64,000 bases of DNA from Pseudomonadota bacterium (GTDB lineage Bacteria > Pseudomonadota > Gammaproteobacteria > Xanthomonadales > SZUA-38): NCBI GenBank assembly GCA_039033415.1, contig JBCCCR010000018.1:1-64000 (forward strand), written 5' to 3'. Both the position numbers and the translations under genes were made by a program. A model generated the notes under the pieces. That model made no database searches, had not been told where the DNA came from, and saw nothing but the letters and a program-made list of their open reading frames with translations. Positions 37,184 through 45,504 of the stretch are shown piece after piece (positions within the stretch are counted from its first letter, which is position 1; the number at the start of each line of letters is the position of its first letter).

Positions 37184-38985
37184 TGATGCCAAAGGGCGGG
37201 CCAGTGCGCCAGGTGGTCCGCGTAGCGGGTCAGCCCCGTCGTCAGCAGCTCGGCGCAGTCCTCGGCCGTCGCGTCCTCCGGCCAGTCGCGCAGCCGGGGT
37301 GCCCCGACCTGCGTCAGACTGCGGCCGTTCTCTGTGATCCATTCGCGGGCGTCCCGTACCCAGAAGTCCGGCGCCGGCTTCAGGTTCGTCAAAGACGTCT
37401 GCGCCTGCTCCACAATCTGCGAACGGATCATCGCGAGAAACTGACCCAGCAGAAGCTGCTGGCGGTCAGTGCTCGCGGCGGCAAGATCCCGCAGCGTTGC
37501 CACCAGCGTGGCGAGCCGGGCCTCCGGCGTTCCCGCCGTACATTGATCGAGGCGCGACAGCGCATATTCGCCGGCGAAGCGCGACAGCCAGGGCACGTAG
37601 GTCTCAGGAATCGGGCTTTCCCGGCCTCCCGCCGGCCGTTCGTGCCGTAAAAGCGTCGGGAAGTGCAGACACAGTGAGCCGGGATATAGGTAGCGAAGCC
37701 ACGCCGCAAAGGTGAAGTCTTCACCCCGGCCGGTGGCGGCAGTGCACGGCATCAGCTGCCGGTTATCGAAGGCCAGCGGCGTAAAGTTAGACATCCGCGT
37801 CAGCTGGGGATGAGAATAGCCGTGGGCCATCACCGGCTGATGTGACAGCGCTCGGTAGCTGGCCTCACTGGCCCGCATCCCCTGCGTGTGCACCGACGGC
37901 GCCAGGTAGAACCAGAGGTTGGTGTCCATACGCCAGTCGCCCCAGGCACCGGCCGCGGTGGTCTTGATGGACTGCCCGCGGAGCAAACCTTCCACCTGAT
38001 CAAACGTGGCGCCGCGAAGCGTTTCCGCAGAAACCTCCAGCCCAAAGCGTTCGCTGAACAACACCGCTGGCGGCTGCCCGCAAACCCCCAGGTGCTCGGC
38101 CAGCGGATCCACGGCGGCACCGCTCGCTCCTGACTCAGGCACCGCCAGCGCGGCCGCCAGATCGTCCAGACCGTGGCCGGCAAAATGCATCGGCACGTGC
38201 GCACCCTCTCTTACGCTGAGCTGACGACCGGCACCGGCCGCCGGCAGCCGGGGATCGACGACAAAATCGTCGTCCAGCATGAGGAACCGCTCGCCGGCGG
38301 TGAGCAGGAGTGCCGCGTTCCAGGCGCCGCCACAGGTCAGCGCCTGCGGATCGTCGACGCCCAGCACCTCGCGAGCGATCTCCGGTTCCGGCAGCGAGTC
38401 GCACAAACGCTGGCGCCAGGGGCGGTCGAGATGATGGACCGACAAACCGAGATCGGTCAGCGCCTTGAGCGCGTCGCGATTTTCGCTGGAAGCGACGCGC
38501 GAGTCATCGACCACCAGATAGCGAAGCCCCCGACCGGTGGCTTGCTCAAGGTCGGCCAGCGAAGACGCCAACCGCGCCAGCTCAGTGGGTCGGTCGCAGG
38601 TGCGAATCACCAGCCCCGCGGGATCATCCTTCGGCTCGGGCGTGCTGGCCTTGAGACGGGTCAGCATCTCCTCGGCTTCGACCACCAGCCCTCGACCCCT
38701 TAGAAACTCGAAGACCTTTTCGACAGCGTGACCTTTGCCCTTAAGCGCCGGCAGCCGTTGAATCACGGTGGCAACGTGCTGCTCAAGCGGCTGAAACCGT
38801 CGACTGGCGTCCATCGCCGCCAGCACGTCCAGCGTCATCACGTGATTCTCGCCGGTATGCGGGTCGTGGAACACCACCTCTTCCGCCGACAGGCGCGCCG
38901 CCTGACCGCTAACACTGGCCAGCAGTGGTCCTTCGACACGCTTTGGCGTTAGGTCCGCCGTCCCAAAGTCCAGATTAAACTCCAT
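37147..38985 (-). CDS. Large glycosyltransferase-like protein with a separate N-terminal domain
   Basis: A 612-residue protein from the ATG at 38985 (AGGGG ribosome site). Residues about 1-115 form a small independent domain with a helical, winged-helix-like pattern (TLDVLAAMDASRRFQPLEQH ... KVFEFLRGRGLVV) that reminds me of PqqD-like peptide-recognition domains. From about 120 a GT-A-like domain follows: LVIRTCDRPTELARL, LVVDDSR and FLMLDDDFVVD (DxD-type). The C-terminal 250 residues are helical and unassigned. It overlaps the methyltransferase by 11 bases. Glycosyltransferase nature is likely; donor and acceptor are unknown. Confidence 0.7.
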   Translation of the reverse strand: MEFNLDFGTADLTPKRVEGPLLASVSGQAARLSAEEVVFHDPHTGENHVMTLDVLAAMDASRRFQPLEQHVATVIQRLPALKGKGHAVEKVFEFLRGRGLVVEAEEMLTRLKASTPEPKDDPAGLVIRTCDRPTELARLASSLADLEQATGRGLRYLVVDDSRVASSENRDALKALTDLGLSVHHLDRPWRQRLCDSLPEPEIAREVLGVDDPQALTCGGAWNAALLLTAGERFLMLDDDFVVDPRLPAAGAGRQLSVREGAHVPMHFAGHGLDDLAAALAVPESGASGAAVDPLAEHLGVCGQPPAVLFSERFGLEVSAETLRGATFDQVEGLLRGQSIKTTAAGAWGDWRMDTNLWFYLAPSVHTQGMRASEASYRALSHQPVMAHGYSHPQLTRMSNFTPLAFDNRQLMPCTAATGRGEDFTFAAWLRYLYPGSLCLHFPTLLRHERPAGGRESPIPETYVPWLSRFAGEYALSRLDQCTAGTPEARLATLVATLRDLAAASTDRQQLLLGQFLAMIRSQIVEQAQTSLTNLKPAPDFWVRDAREWITENGRSLTQVGAPRLRDWPEDATAEDCAELLTTGLTRYADHLAHWPALWHQCTGQRESLVAL

Positions 38986-39874
38986 GGTCGGGGTGCCCCT
39001 TTTTCGCTTCCTGCAGCGCCTGGCGCAGTCGTTCAATTTCCTGGTCGCGCTCGGCCAGCAGCTTGCCGGCAGCCATGTTTTTGCGAATCTCGTGCTGGTA
39101 GTGAGCGTAAACCGACTGTTCTGCGTCACCGAATTGGGAGAGGCCTGGCAGGGCCGGCAGATCAGCTTCGCGAGCCGCGCAGACGGCGATGAAATAGAGC
39201 GGCTGGCCCGGGGGGACAGCCGCAGCCTCCAGCCTGTCCTCGTGCATCACCAGCGACTGGCACCCCGCCGGGTCGGCACCCGGCGTGCCGTCGACCGGCC
39301 AGATCAGCGACTGAAAGGCCATGGCCTGTCCCAGCAGTCGAACCGCCGGGAACTGAGACTTCAGGAGCGTCAGGAGCTCATCACGGTACAGCTCTTTGAC
39401 GTGAAACTCGTTGTTGTAGCCCGTGGCGTCGCTGTAGGTAGCCTTATCTGGCGAGGAGATCATGAGAAAGCCAGTGTCCCGCAAAACCCGCCGAAACTCC
39501 TGGAGCATTTCAGCCTGCTGGCTCAGATGTTCCAGCGTTTCAAAGGAAATCACGGCGTCGTAGCAGCTATCGTCAGCCGGCAGGTCCGTGACGCTGGCGC
39601 TGTGGAAGCGCAGGTTCTCGGCGTGATAACGTCGCCGGGCGTGGTCCACCGCTTCCGCGCTCAGGTCCACGCCATCCACCGAGATCGCTCGGGTTGCCAG
39701 CAGCGCGCTGCCATAACCCTCGCCACACGCCGCGTCCAGTACCCGCCTTTCGTCGACGAGGGTCGAGGCCAGCGCATAGCGGTGCCAGTGCTCGTACGCC
39801 ATCTCCCGAACGCACTCCGGCGTGAATCGCTCGCCGGAGAACGGCAGTTCCGGCGGATGGATGGTTTGACTCAT
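38975..39874 (-). CDS. SAM-dependent methyltransferase with C-terminal coiled coil
   Basis: Class I methyltransferase of 299 residues. RVLDAACGEGYGSALLA is motif I, VDGVDLSAEAV the acidic loop, and VISFETLEHLS motif IV. Residues about 265-295 form a Glu/Gln/Lys-rich coiled coil (LLAERDQEIERLRQALQEA). In this context it may cap or modify a glycan or process a sugar nucleotide, as WbdD-like methyltransferases do, but the substrate cannot be read from the sequence. It opens a group of overlapping genes, 126 bases after the glycosyltransferase upstream. Confidence 0.85.
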   Translation of the reverse strand: MSQTIHPPELPFSGERFTPECVREMAYEHWHRYALASTLVDERRVLDAACGEGYGSALLATRAISVDGVDLSAEAVDHARRRYHAENLRFHSASVTDLPADDSCYDAVISFETLEHLSQQAEMLQEFRRVLRDTGFLMISSPDKATYSDATGYNNEFHVKELYRDELLTLLKSQFPAVRLLGQAMAFQSLIWPVDGTPGADPAGCQSLVMHEDRLEAAAVPPGQPLYFIAVCAAREADLPALPGLSQFGDAEQSVYAHYQHEIRKNMAAGKLLAERDQEIERLRQALQEAKKGHPDHGV

Positions 39875-40000
39875 GATGCTTATCGGTCGTGTTGTTGGGT
39901 CGTGCGGCCGCAGGGCCCCTCGACAGGATCGGTTATCTCGGTCGGTGCCTCGGAATGGATGGCCTGACGCGAGCGCTCCGCTGAGCGATGGAGCAAGAGG

Positions 40001-40810
40001 TTAATGCGTTTCGGCCAGCTTGGCCATGATCGAATGACGAATCGGCCTCAGGGGGTCGCGCGCAATAAAGTCAGCAACCAGCTGCTCATAGTCCGGATAG
40101 CGTTCCAGCAGGACCTGCAGGTTCTCGCCGTTGGGTTTCAGGTTAAGCGGCCCGAACGACTTGCCTCCCGCGTGAAGGACATAGGCGTCATCACACAGCA
40201 CGTTCCGCCAGCCGGCTGCGGCGGCGCGGCGGCAGAAGTCGTTTTCCTCGCCGTAGCCTCGCCCGTAGCGGGGGTCGAACAGTCCGAGCTCGTCGAGCGC
40301 CGCCCGGCGCACATAGAGGCAAAAGCCGACGCCGGTCGGTAGTTCGGGATAGGTCCGGCTACCCGTTGCGCTGACGGCTCTTGCCCACCGCGCCGGATTG
40401 TCGGGTATCGGGTTGTTAACGCAAAAATCCGGAATCGAACAGATCTCGGCGTTGTTTGAAAAGGGCGTAGCAGTTGCGATCCGCGCGTCGCTGGCTGCAC
40501 ACCGTCGCAGCGCCTCGAGCCAGCCACTGGTGACCTGCGCGTCGCTGTTCAGCAGCACCACGTCGTGGCCGCTTGCGCTCATCGCCAGGTTGCAGGTGCC
40601 GATGAAACCCAGGTTTGTCGGGTTATGAAGCAGCTGTGCGCTTCGTCGCTGGCCGACAAATTCCTCGAGCAGCGGCACCACGACCGGGTCGGTGGAGGCG
40701 TCATTGATCAGCAGGACCCGCTGGTCGCTTTCCGTGTGCTGAAGCAACGCCTCCAGGCAGCGCTCGAGATCCGAGGCAGCGTTGAAAACGGGCACAATAA
40801 TCTCAATCAT
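40001..40810 (-). CDS. Family 2 glycosyltransferase
   Basis: A 269-residue GT-A glycosyltransferase from the ATG at 40810. MIEIIVPVFNAASDLERCLEALL is the canonical start; VLLINDASTDP, LGFIGTCNLAM and DVVLLNSDAQVTSGWLEAL carry the nucleotide and DxD sites, and GEENDFCRRAAAAGW the catalytic region. It overlaps the ABC ATPase stop by eight bases. A longer reading through the ABC gene is rejected as out of frame. Part of the surface-glycan locus. Confidence 0.9.
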   Translation of the reverse strand: MIEIIVPVFNAASDLERCLEALLQHTESDQRVLLINDASTDPVVVPLLEEFVGQRRSAQLLHNPTNLGFIGTCNLAMSASGHDVVLLNSDAQVTSGWLEALRRCAASDARIATATPFSNNAEICSIPDFCVNNPIPDNPARWARAVSATGSRTYPELPTGVGFCLYVRRAALDELGLFDPRYGRGYGEENDFCRRAAAAGWRNVLCDDAYVLHAGGKSFGPLNLKPNGENLQVLLERYPDYEQLVADFIARDPLRPIRHSIMAKLAETH

Positions 40811-41909
40811 GTTCGAGCCACCGGTAAGGCAGACGCAGCGTCCCGAACTCCCGGGCCCGGCCGGGGACGCGCACCATGCGCCGCTGCGTCCGCCCACAGC
40901 GCTGACCCTCGGCGTCGACGGGCCATGCGTCCAGCCGCAGATTTCCGGGCAGCCAGGTGCCGGGCAGCCTGATCTCCCAGCGCAGGTAGTTTCGGCACGG
41001 CAGCGATCCGGAACCGATGACGGCACCGTCCAGGCGTCCCAGCTGCCAGCGAAGCCTGTGGTTGTCGAAGCCACCTTCGAGCTGGGTTTCGACGATCAGC
41101 TCTGCATCGGTCCAGCAGTCGCTGGCCGGTACCGTCAGGCTGAAGCGCTCCAGGCGAACTTGATCGCCGGTGAACGCCTGCAGCGACTCTCCGAGCTTTT
41201 GCTCATGAAAGGCTAGATAGTCCTGGCTGACGTCAAAGACGTCGCCGCTGGCCTTAACCTGACCCTCATGGAGCCAGATGGCTCTGCTGCACAGTCGCTG
41301 AACGTGATAAAGGCTGTGTGACACGAGCAGCAGGGTCCCGCCCTGGGCAAGATAGGACTCCACCCAGGTGATGCACTTTTTCTGAAAAGACTCGTCGCCA
41401 ACGGCCAGGACTTCATCGCTGATCAGTACGTCAGGCTCTGTGGCGGTCATGACCGCAAAACCGAGTCTGACCACCATGCCAGAGGAATAATGGGAAACCG
41501 GTTCAGCCAGCGCATCACCCAGGCCAGAGAACGATTCGACCTGAGCCAGCGATGCCTGCGCCTGCGCCTGCGTCATGCCGGCGAGCTGGCAGGCCTGGAG
41601 CGCGTTGTCCCGGCCGCTGAGGTGTTCATCAAAGCCGACACCGAGCTCCAGCATCGCGCCGACGGAGCCCTCGATATGGACTTCTCCAGCGTCCGGGGAC
41701 AACAGGCCCGCCACAATTTTGAGGAGAGTAGACTTGCCAGCCCCGTTTTCCCCGAGGATGGCCACGGACTCCCCTCTGGCGACCGTCAGCGAGACCTCCT
41801 TCAGCACCTCAATACCGGTGGCGGGTGAGCGACCGGCAAGGGCCCGCAGCCAGGCGCCACCACGATCCGCGGCGGCAAACCGTTTGTGGATCCCGCCAAC
41901 GGAGATCAC
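40803..41909 (-). CDS. ABC transporter ATP-binding protein, polysaccharide exporter (Wzt-like)
   Basis: ATPase of a type-2 polysaccharide exporter, 368 residues. The nucleotide-binding domain (about 1-240) has Walker A GENGAGKST, signature SSGMVVRL and Walker B VLISDEVLAVGD. The C-terminal about 130 residues form a beta-rich domain like the Wzt carbohydrate-binding domain that recognises the glycan end. It overlaps its permease by four bases. Symbol withheld because the glycan exported is unknown. Confidence 0.9.
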   Translation of the reverse strand: MISVGGIHKRFAAADRGGAWLRALAGRSPATGIEVLKEVSLTVARGESVAILGENGAGKSTLLKIVAGLLSPDAGEVHIEGSVGAMLELGVGFDEHLSGRDNALQACQLAGMTQAQAQASLAQVESFSGLGDALAEPVSHYSSGMVVRLGFAVMTATEPDVLISDEVLAVGDESFQKKCITWVESYLAQGGTLLLVSHSLYHVQRLCSRAIWLHEGQVKASGDVFDVSQDYLAFHEQKLGESLQAFTGDQVRLERFSLTVPASDCWTDAELIVETQLEGGFDNHRLRWQLGRLDGAVIGSGSLPCRNYLRWEIRLPGTWLPGNLRLDAWPVDAEGQRCGRTQRRMVRVPGRAREFGTLRLPYRWLEHD

Positions 41910-42685
41910 AGGTACTCTTCGACCCGCGGTCGCAGGCGCTGGAAATAAGCCAAGGCGAGACCCAGCAAGGCCAGCAGCGCCACGGCCACAATGCCGTCAC
42001 CCATCACAGGGTGCCATTGCTGGGTCAACAGCACCTCGCGGAGCCGCTCAAACAGGTAGGCAAGCGGATTGAATTGATAGACCGTCCGGAACCGGTCCGG
42101 GACCATGTCGACGCTGTACAGGATGGGCGTAAGAAAAAACCCGAGCATGATCAGCGCGGGTAAGGCGTGACGGAGGTCCGGGAAAAACACCTGCGTGATG
42201 GAAAAAAACAGCCCCAGGGCGGCGGTCAGCAAAAAGAGCATTGCCAGCAGGACCAGGGCGACCGGTATGCCCGCCGGGCTGACCGGTGTGCCCGTCAGCG
42301 ACAGTACCACCAGCACCAGGACATAGCCCAGCATGGTCAGCAGGAATACCGCCGTGAGCTTGCTCAGCACCACAACGTGCAGGGGAATCTGAACTTTACC
42401 GATCAGCTTGGCCGCGTCGGTCAGGGAACTGGTGGCCCGCATAAGCCCATCGGCAAAAGCCGTCCAGGGCCACAGCGCAATCGCAAGGTATGCGACAAAT
42501 CCGGTACCGATCGCGTCAGGAAACCGGACCTGCAGCACGCGGGTAAAAACGAAGGCGTAGATTGCCAGGACCGCTAGCGGCAGAACGAGGGCCCAGATAA
42601 ATCCTAGGGCCGTGTTGACGTAGGTTTCTTTCAGATCTCGAGTTAGCAGCAGCCGAAAAACCTGTAAGTCTCGGCTAGCCTGCAT
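41906..42685 (-). CDS. ABC transporter permease, polysaccharide exporter (Wzm-like)
   Basis: Inner membrane permease of the ABC-2/Wzm family, 259 residues from the ATG at 42685, with about six transmembrane helices. The N-terminal RDLKETYVNTALGFIWALVLPL and C-terminal VYQFNPLAYLFERLREVLL stretches are characteristic. It overlaps the isomerase gene upstream by 11 bases and forms the transporter with the following ATPase. Confidence 0.92.
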   Translation of the reverse strand: MQASRDLQVFRLLLTRDLKETYVNTALGFIWALVLPLAVLAIYAFVFTRVLQVRFPDAIGTGFVAYLAIALWPWTAFADGLMRATSSLTDAAKLIGKVQIPLHVVVLSKLTAVFLLTMLGYVLVLVVLSLTGTPVSPAGIPVALVLLAMLFLLTAALGLFFSITQVFFPDLRHALPALIMLGFFLTPILYSVDMVPDRFRTVYQFNPLAYLFERLREVLLTQQWHPVMGDGIVAVALLALLGLALAYFQRLRPRVEEYL

Positions 42686-44207
42686 AAGGACCGGTGGCGT
42701 ATCGGGTCCTGAGGCTGGCCACAACCTGCGGGTCAGCCTGAAACGGGAGCTGGTGAAATTCGTTGATGTGTAGGTTCCAAAGCTGGCTTTCCTGCTTCCC
42801 CTTGAGTCTGGCGACCAGCGGGCCCTGCACCTCGACGAACGATTGCGGAAGAATCGGGTGTTTTCGCAGCAGGCAAATCATCAGATAGCGACTGGAAACC
42901 TCGAGCGTTTCGGCACATTGGCCTGGCTGTTTGAGGGCCGCGGCGCGACGCGTGGCGCGAGCGGTTTGCGGGTCACCTTCCAGGTAAACCACTTGTTTTG
43001 CACTCACCGTGGGTGGGGTGAATGCCAGCACAAACTGCGCGCCGAGCACGGACTCGGCAAGCTGCCTGGTGTGGGTCAGGGTCGCGAGATCCGCGATTTC
43101 GTCATCACTCTTCGACAGCTCGATTTGCACAGCAGAAATTGCCGCCGGGCGCTGGAACTCGTCTTTGTGCGTGAGGTAATACTCTCGCGCCAGCGCCTGG
43201 TAGTCACCCACCAGCTTCTCGGCGAGGTAGTTGGCTTTGTAGGCTTTCAGGACGGCTTCCTCGAGCGCCAGCTGGAAACGGGGAAGAAAGTCGTTTGACT
43301 GGTCGAGCTGATCTTCCTGCGCCCGGGTCAGCAGCTTCTGCTCGGCGTCCGGCCCCAGTGAGCGCAGATACCGGCCCTTTCGGGTTCTCATGTGCTCCTG
43401 AAAAAATCGGCTACTCAGCAACTGCACGGCTGACTCTCTCGGCTGCTGTTCCGGCGGATGTTTGTCCTCGAGCAAAATGACGTGATAACCGTATTGAGAG
43501 CGGACCGGTTCGGAGATGTCACCCGGCTGTCCTAACGAGAATGCTGCGGCCTCGAAGGGTCGCACCATCTGACCGGGCCCCATGCGAGGATAGCGCCCCT
43601 TATTTTGATTCCTCGCGGGATCGTCCGAATGATTGGTTACCGCGTCGTCGAAGGACAGCGTGCCGGCGACCAGTTCATCGCGAAGACGAGACGCCAGGCT
43701 GAAGGCCGTGGCAGGTGACCGACCCTCGGTCCCGATGAGCACATGTCGGACTGAAACGGTGGCCGGCAGCTTGAACTGCTCGGGATTGGTGTCGTATTGC
43801 GCCTCCGCGCGAGCGCGGAAATCGGGCGTAGGCTGCTGCGCCAACGCATCATTGAGCGCGTGGTTGATCAAGGTTTTCCGCCGGACCTGCTGATCGATGG
43901 TTTCCAGATTCAGGTAGGGCGGCGGGTTGGCGAGCACCGGGGTCACCATCGCACGGCGTACCAGCATCGTTTCCAGCGATTCGCCGATGCGTTTTGGATT
44001 ATCGAACACGCCCGCTCGTACTTCTACGGGTAGCTGCGAGGCCATGGCGTCGACATCTCTCAGCGTCAGCGAAGCATCACCGAGCTGAGCTATGACGGTG
44101 TCCGGAGAGTATTGAGACTGCTGGGCGTTTGCCGCGTGGACTAGCACCACGGCGGCCAAGTAGGCGATGATCAGCTTCATGGCGAAAGGCGTTTTCTTTT
44201 GTTCCAT
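42675..44207 (-). CDS. Exported parvulin-type peptidyl-prolyl cis-trans isomerase (SurA/EpsD-like)
   Basis: A 510-residue secreted protein with a signal peptide (cleavage near AANA; a second ATG at 44180 would fit equally well). The rotamase domain lies at about residues 145-250 (VSVRHVLIG ... GRYPRMGPGQMVRPFEAAAF ... SQYGYHVILLED), and long helical regions flank it on both sides. Periplasmic isomerases of this kind accompany exopolysaccharide loci (EpsD) and outer membrane assembly (SurA). It is coupled by overlap to the export permease. Confidence 0.85.
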   Translation of the reverse strand: MEQKKTPFAMKLIIAYLAAVVLVHAANAQQSQYSPDTVIAQLGDASLTLRDVDAMASQLPVEVRAGVFDNPKRIGESLETMLVRRAMVTPVLANPPPYLNLETIDQQVRRKTLINHALNDALAQQPTPDFRARAEAQYDTNPEQFKLPATVSVRHVLIGTEGRSPATAFSLASRLRDELVAGTLSFDDAVTNHSDDPARNQNKGRYPRMGPGQMVRPFEAAAFSLGQPGDISEPVRSQYGYHVILLEDKHPPEQQPRESAVQLLSSRFFQEHMRTRKGRYLRSLGPDAEQKLLTRAQEDQLDQSNDFLPRFQLALEEAVLKAYKANYLAEKLVGDYQALAREYYLTHKDEFQRPAAISAVQIELSKSDDEIADLATLTHTRQLAESVLGAQFVLAFTPPTVSAKQVVYLEGDPQTARATRRAAALKQPGQCAETLEVSSRYLMICLLRKHPILPQSFVEVQGPLVARLKGKQESQLWNLHINEFHQLPFQADPQVVASLRTRYATGPYAG

Positions 44208-44217
44208 GATACGACAA

Positions 44218-44245
44218 CGGCCCGACGGATAGTTCCGCCGGGCCG
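44218..44245 (-). terminator. Hairpin after the Ig-like secreted protein gene
   Basis: CGGCCCG-a-CGGA (44218-44229) pairs with TCCG-c-CGGGCCG (44234-44245) around a TAGT loop. It lies 26 bases past the stop of the gene at 44272 and before the isomerase start. There is no clear T-tract, so termination is likely but not certain. Confidence 0.55.
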
Positions 44246-44271
44246 CAGATTATAGCGTTGTTGGACGCGAG

Positions 44272-45306
44272 CTAGTTCAGGCGACGCGGTCGCCCAAGGA
44301 AACTACAGGTCGATCCATCATTACAGGCGTTTTCGCCCTGGGCGGTTGTATGCCGGATGTTGATGTAATAAACGTCGTTGATATCTCCGGTGATGCTGCA
44401 GGCGTTACCCGGCCCGACAATCGTCCCGATGGTGGCACCCTCCGAGCCAACGCTGGCAAGACACAACGCATCGGTGTAGCCGACCCCTTCGAAGTCACCC
44501 GGGCATCGGCTGATGCTGACCTGTGTGTTGTCGCCATTCGATGGTCCACCCACCCAGGTCAACGCCCAAACCTTGCCGACCGCATCATCGCTCACGAATG
44601 GGAGCGAAACATAGTCGCCTCTAGGGATGAATATCGTGGCTTCGTTAGAGCCGGGGAATGGGCCCCAGACACCCTCGAAGTTGATTTTCGGTTGACCGTC
44701 AGGAGGATTGCTGGCGAAGTCTTTGAAAATATTGAACGGTAGGGTGCGGCCTGCCGGCTCGGGACCGCAAAAAGACGGCGGCGGCGGGAAGCCATCGGGG
44801 CCCCCGCTAGTGCCACCGTTAACGGTCACGTCAACCGAATCGGAACCTCCGGAATTCTGACAGTTAAGAATGAAAGAGGTGGTGCCGGTCGGTGAATAGG
44901 TGCCAGAGCCCCCGCTGGGTGACTCGGTGACGTCATCTCTCCACGCCTGCGTGCCGCCGGTGGGCGTACACGACGTCACGTCGGCCACAAAACCGGTGAC
45001 GCTCCAAGTCACATCGACCGTATTACCGGCGTCAATCGTATCCGGCTGAAGGGTCAGCGCAACGTCGAGAGCGCCGCCCGGGGTGCCAAAACATGTCGGC
45101 AGGTTGGCATCGTCCACGTCTAGCGTGAGGTTGCCGGTGGTTGCATCGACCGTTACGGAACTGTTGGCCTGCAGCGGAATGGAGCATGGTCCGTCGTCGA
45201 GCGTCAGGACCACACTCTGTGCAGAAGCAGACTCGACGGTCAGACCGGCGGCAAAGATCGCGGTCAGCGAAGCGCTGAGGCCCGCCGTTAATAATTTACT
45301 TGTCAT
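44272..45306 (-). CDS. Secreted protein with Ig-like domain, function unknown
   Basis: A 344-residue protein from the ATG at 45306, with a signal peptide ending near ESASAQS. Residues about 85-165 resemble bacterial Ig-like/PKD-type repeats (DAGNTVDVTWSVTGFVADVTSC ... GTYSPTGTTSFILNCQNSGG), with the paired cysteines of that group. The C-terminal part is beta-rich with several cysteines. Neither an LPXTG nor a PEP-CTERM anchor is visible. Disulfides fit the dsbC at the right edge. I do not recognise the C-terminal domain. An earlier GTG frame start is less likely. Confidence 0.75.
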   Translation of the reverse strand: MTSKLLTAGLSASLTAIFAAGLTVESASAQSVVLTLDDGPCSIPLQANSSVTVDATTGNLTLDVDDANLPTCFGTPGGALDVALTLQPDTIDAGNTVDVTWSVTGFVADVTSCTPTGGTQAWRDDVTESPSGGSGTYSPTGTTSFILNCQNSGGSDSVDVTVNGGTSGGPDGFPPPPSFCGPEPAGRTLPFNIFKDFASNPPDGQPKINFEGVWGPFPGSNEATIFIPRGDYVSLPFVSDDAVGKVWALTWVGGPSNGDNTQVSISRCPGDFEGVGYTDALCLASVGSEGATIGTIVGPGNACSITGDINDVYYINIRHTTAQGENACNDGSTCSFLGRPRRLN

Positions 45307-45442
45307 GATTCCATTGGCCATTGGCGATTGGTGCACAGCATTGCAGGGGCATCATTAATGTTTGGTAAAACGCCTGTTAGAAGAAGATTAGCATATTGCA
45401 GTAAATAGACGTTCGACAAAGGGTTTTCACCCAAATTGTTGC

Positions 45443-45474
45443 AAAAAAAAGAGGGGGCCCGAAGGCCCCCTCTC
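45443..45474 (-). terminator. Strong intrinsic terminator with UUCG tetraloop
   Basis: On the minus strand GAGGGGGCC-TTCG-GGCCCCCTC is a perfect stem with the extra-stable UUCG loop, followed by eight T residues (45450-45443). It lies about 30 bases after the stop of the abundant-looking surface protein gene. Confidence 0.92.
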
Positions 45475-45504
45475 TCAAGACAGTAAAGTCTTTTGCGGTC
45501 GAAC

